Source: an uncultured Oxalobacteraceae bacterium
GTDB taxonomy: Bacteria; Pseudomonadota; Gammaproteobacteria; Burkholderiales; Burkholderiaceae
NCBI GenBank assembly: GCA_946479255.1
Contig: CAMLFK010000035.1
Coordinates: 1 to 26,423 of the forward strand
Direction of reading: 5' to 3'
Length of the DNA stretch: 26,423 nucleotides
A model generated the notes under the pieces. That model saw only the letters and a program-made list of their open reading frames with translations. It searched no databases and had not been told where the DNA came from. The position numbers and the translations under genes are program-made. Below, one piece after another: positions 24,642 to 26,423 of the stretch. The stretch's first letter is position 1. Each line of letters begins with the position of its first letter.

Positions 24642-26423
24642 TGAGCTCGGTGGTCCACAATCATTACAATCCGGACTGGCTCAGCGACGACGCCTTACTC
24701 GCCAATTTCGTCGCGCGCCAGAACGATTTCGCGTTCCTGCGCGATGAGTTGGCCCGTGCGCCACTGACAGGTGACGTGCAGCACTACTTGCTGGTCGGTT
24801 TGCGTGGCGCTGGCAAGACCACACTGCTCAAGCGCCTAGCCGTGGCCATCCGTCGAGAGGTGAATTTGAGCAGACACCTAATCGCACTGTCCTTTCCGGA
24901 AGAGTTATATCAGGTCAAAAATCTAGCTGATTTCTGGTGGGCTGCCTGTGATGCTCTGGCAGACGAGCTCGACATCTTAAAGCGCGATAGCGATGCCGAT
25001 GAATTGCTTGCAGCTGTCACGGAGGCTCGTAGCGGTGCCGATAAGGGCGATTCGATCTCCGGCGCGGGATTCGTCGTGTTGCAGCGGATGTGTGCGCGCC
25101 TGAAGCGTCGACCGGTGCTGCTGGTCGATAACCTAGACGTTGTGTTCGAGCGAATCGATAAAACCGGCCGCAAGCTCAAGGACCCGCACTCACCGGCGTA
25201 CTGGGCGCTGCGTGAAGCGCTGTCGACCAGCGTATCGCCTATCGTTATCGGCGGCTCCGTACGCTTGTCGAGCCATTTCACGAACTACGACAACGCCTTC
25301 TATGATTTTTTCATTGCCAAAAAGCTGGGCAAGTTGCCGCTGTCGGAAGTGCTCGAAGTTCTCGATCGCCTGGCCGACACTAAAGGCGTGCCCGAGGTCA
25401 AGCAGCGCTTGCGCGCTCGTCCCGGCCGCGTCGAGTCGTTGTTCGAACTCACTGGCGGTAACCCACGCGCCCTTGGCCTCATTTTTGAACTGCTTCGCAA
25501 CGGCCCAAATAGTCGTACCGTAGAGGACTTCGAGCGTCTGATGGACCTCACCACTCCGTACTACAAGGCCCGCATTGAAGACTTGTCGGAACAAGCCCAA
25601 GTCGTCATGCATGCTTTGGCAGTGCGCCGCGTTGGCGCCGGCGCCAGCGACCACCTGCGCTTCGGCCATACGGCCGCTGAGATTGGCGATCACGCGGGAC
25701 TGCCTACCAATACCGTGTCGACCCAGCTCGGCATCCTGGAGAACGAAGGGTTGGTGGAGAAATCGGCTGCCCATGGGCGCACTCAGTACCGCATTGCCGA
25801 GCAGTTGTTCAGGCTTTGGCTCCAGATGCGCGGCACGCGCCGCGTTCGCCAGAACGTTCTCGAATTGACCAAATTCTTCGAGGCGATGTATGACGCCGAA
25901 GAGCTGCTTAAAATGGCAATGGAACCGTGTGGCGCGAGCGAATTGGCCGAGGCGAAGTACGCGATTGCTGTGGCTGCATCGGATGTTACCCCGGCCGCAT
26001 CGCGCGAAGTGCTTGAACGTTTCGCTACTGAACAACTCCGTCAGTACGTAGCCAAGAACGGCGGCGAGATGGACGACTATCTACCCGCCGTCACCGACGA
26101 AATGTTGTCGCGACAAACTGAGACAGAGAGCAACGAGCCAGGCATGCCTGCAAATAGCGGCGATAGCATCTCGGTAATTGAGGAGGACCTCCCCTTGACT
26201 GAGGCCGATCCGACGAATATTTTTGCGCGATGCAACCATGTCATACATAACTCGAATATAAGCGCCCCCTCATTAGAGCACAATGAACAGGCGGGTGCGC
26301 TGGCGTCCCACGAAGCGGCCTTGCCGATTCCCCTTTCCCTGCTGAAGACTGATCCGACAAACACCCAATGGCAGCGCGACCTGTCTGTGAGCCATTCGAA
26401 GATTGGGGACAGCCTAACAGCGG
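24641..26423 (+). CDS. STAND-like ATPase with winged helix and TPR array (3' end outside window)
   Basis: The frame from the ATG at 24641 stays open to the window end (594 codons seen), so the gene is 3'-incomplete. AGGAGG (24624-24629) lies 11 nt upstream, and the ATG overlaps the previous stop. Domains in order: Walker A GLRGAGKTTLL (Gly53-Thr60); Walker B VLLVDNLD (Asp163, with Asn where Glu is usual, and Asp166); sensor-like IVIGGSVRL; a FELTGGNPRAL motif typical of STAND/archaeal ATPases; and a winged helix from residue 343 (HTAAEIGDHAGLPTNTVS), followed by YRIAEQLFRLWLQMRG. A low-complexity acidic linker (~residues 490-565) leads into DPTNTQWQRDLSVSHSKIGD (571 on), the signature of a TPR subtype repeated many times in large bacterial TPR/NTPase proteins. 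I infer that a TPR sensor array follows outside the window. Confidence 0.85.
   Translation, partial: MSSVVHNHYNPDWLSDDALLANFVARQNDFAFLRDELARAPLTGDVQHYLLVGLRGAGKTTLLKRLAVAIRREVNLSRHLIALSFPEELYQVKNLADFWWAACDALADELDILKRDSDADELLAAVTEARSGADKGDSISGAGFVVLQRMCARLKRRPVLLVDNLDVVFERIDKTGRKLKDPHSPAYWALREALSTSVSPIVIGGSVRLSSHFTNYDNAFYDFFIAKKLGKLPLSEVLEVLDRLADTKGVPEVKQRLRARPGRVESLFELTGGNPRALGLIFELLRNGPNSRTVEDFERLMDLTTPYYKARIEDLSEQAQVVMHALAVRRVGAGASDHLRFGHTAAEIGDHAGLPTNTVSTQLGILENEGLVEKSAAHGRTQYRIAEQLFRLWLQMRGTRRVRQNVLELTKFFEAMYDAEELLKMAMEPCGASELAEAKYAIAVAASDVTPAASREVLERFATEQLRQYVAKNGGEMDDYLPAVTDEMLSRQTETESNEPGMPANSGDSISVIEEDLPLTEADPTNIFARCNHVIHNSNISAPSLEHNEQAGALASHEAALPIPLSLLKTDPTNTQWQRDLSVSHSKIGDSLTA

Noticed and set aside
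26077..26364. A 95-codon minus-strand open frame at the right edge
   Set aside because: It lies opposite the in-frame linker and TPR start of the second ATPase gene, whose frame is continuous to the window end.

Overview
The window is high-GC DNA that looks like a betaproteobacterial chromosome. A member of the Oxalobacteraceae (Massilia/Duganella/Janthinobacterium type) is my best guess. I base this on the strong G/C third-position bias, the halogenase-SapC gene set, the catalase-ankyrin pair and general protein similarity. It is an inference from protein character, not a database result. Both ends (about 1-3345 and 23300-26423) are visibly less GC-rich than the middle and look like accessory DNA. 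No tRNA, rRNA, CRISPR array or insertion sequence was recognised.

Region 1 (1-3345, plus strand) is a tandem duplication of a two-gene unit: a Sel1-repeat/DUF6396-like lipoprotein followed by a small PAAR-domain protein. PAAR proteins cap type VI secretion spikes, so this is probably a fragment of a T6SS effector/immunity locus that continues to the left. The PAAR gene of the first unit is a frameshifted, truncated remnant; that of the second is intact and starts at a TTG overlapping the upstream stop. The 3' ends of the two lipoprotein genes are nearly identical, as if homogenised.

Region 2 (3588-10131) is ordinary chromosomal content. On the minus strand are a DUF1428 protein, a class I SAM methyltransferase and a large DUF6351-like exported lipoprotein. 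On the plus strand are an exported protein with two retropepsin-like domains and a repeat tail, then a luciferase-like flavin monooxygenase. Hairpins at 3466, 9052 and 10181 separate the units.

Region 3 (10266-14577, plus) holds two divergent flavin-dependent tryptophan-halogenase family proteins flanking a SapC family protein, then a GFA-type zinc protein. No TonB-dependent receptor, often seen beside such clusters, is present here.

Region 4 (14616-17152, minus) is a probable stress operon: DUF2061-like membrane protein, monofunctional catalase and ankyrin-repeat protein, recalling the katB-ankB pairing of Pseudomonas aeruginosa. Divergent from it, at 17339-20935, is a 1198-residue UPF1-like SF1 helicase with a long coiled-coil insert.

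Region 5 (21036-23104, minus) encodes an SBP56-family methanethiol oxidase (mtoX) and a SCO-type copper chaperone. Upstream lie an FNR/Anr-like box and a -10 element spaced as for a class I activated promoter.

Region 6 (23314-26423, plus) is the most intriguing part. Three imperfect 16-17 bp direct repeats run into a sigma70 promoter, followed by two translationally overlapping P-loop ATPase genes. The second gene carries a winged-helix segment and, at the right edge, the start of a TPR array, and it runs off the window. This STAND-like pair is a candidate uncharacterised defence or signalling system.
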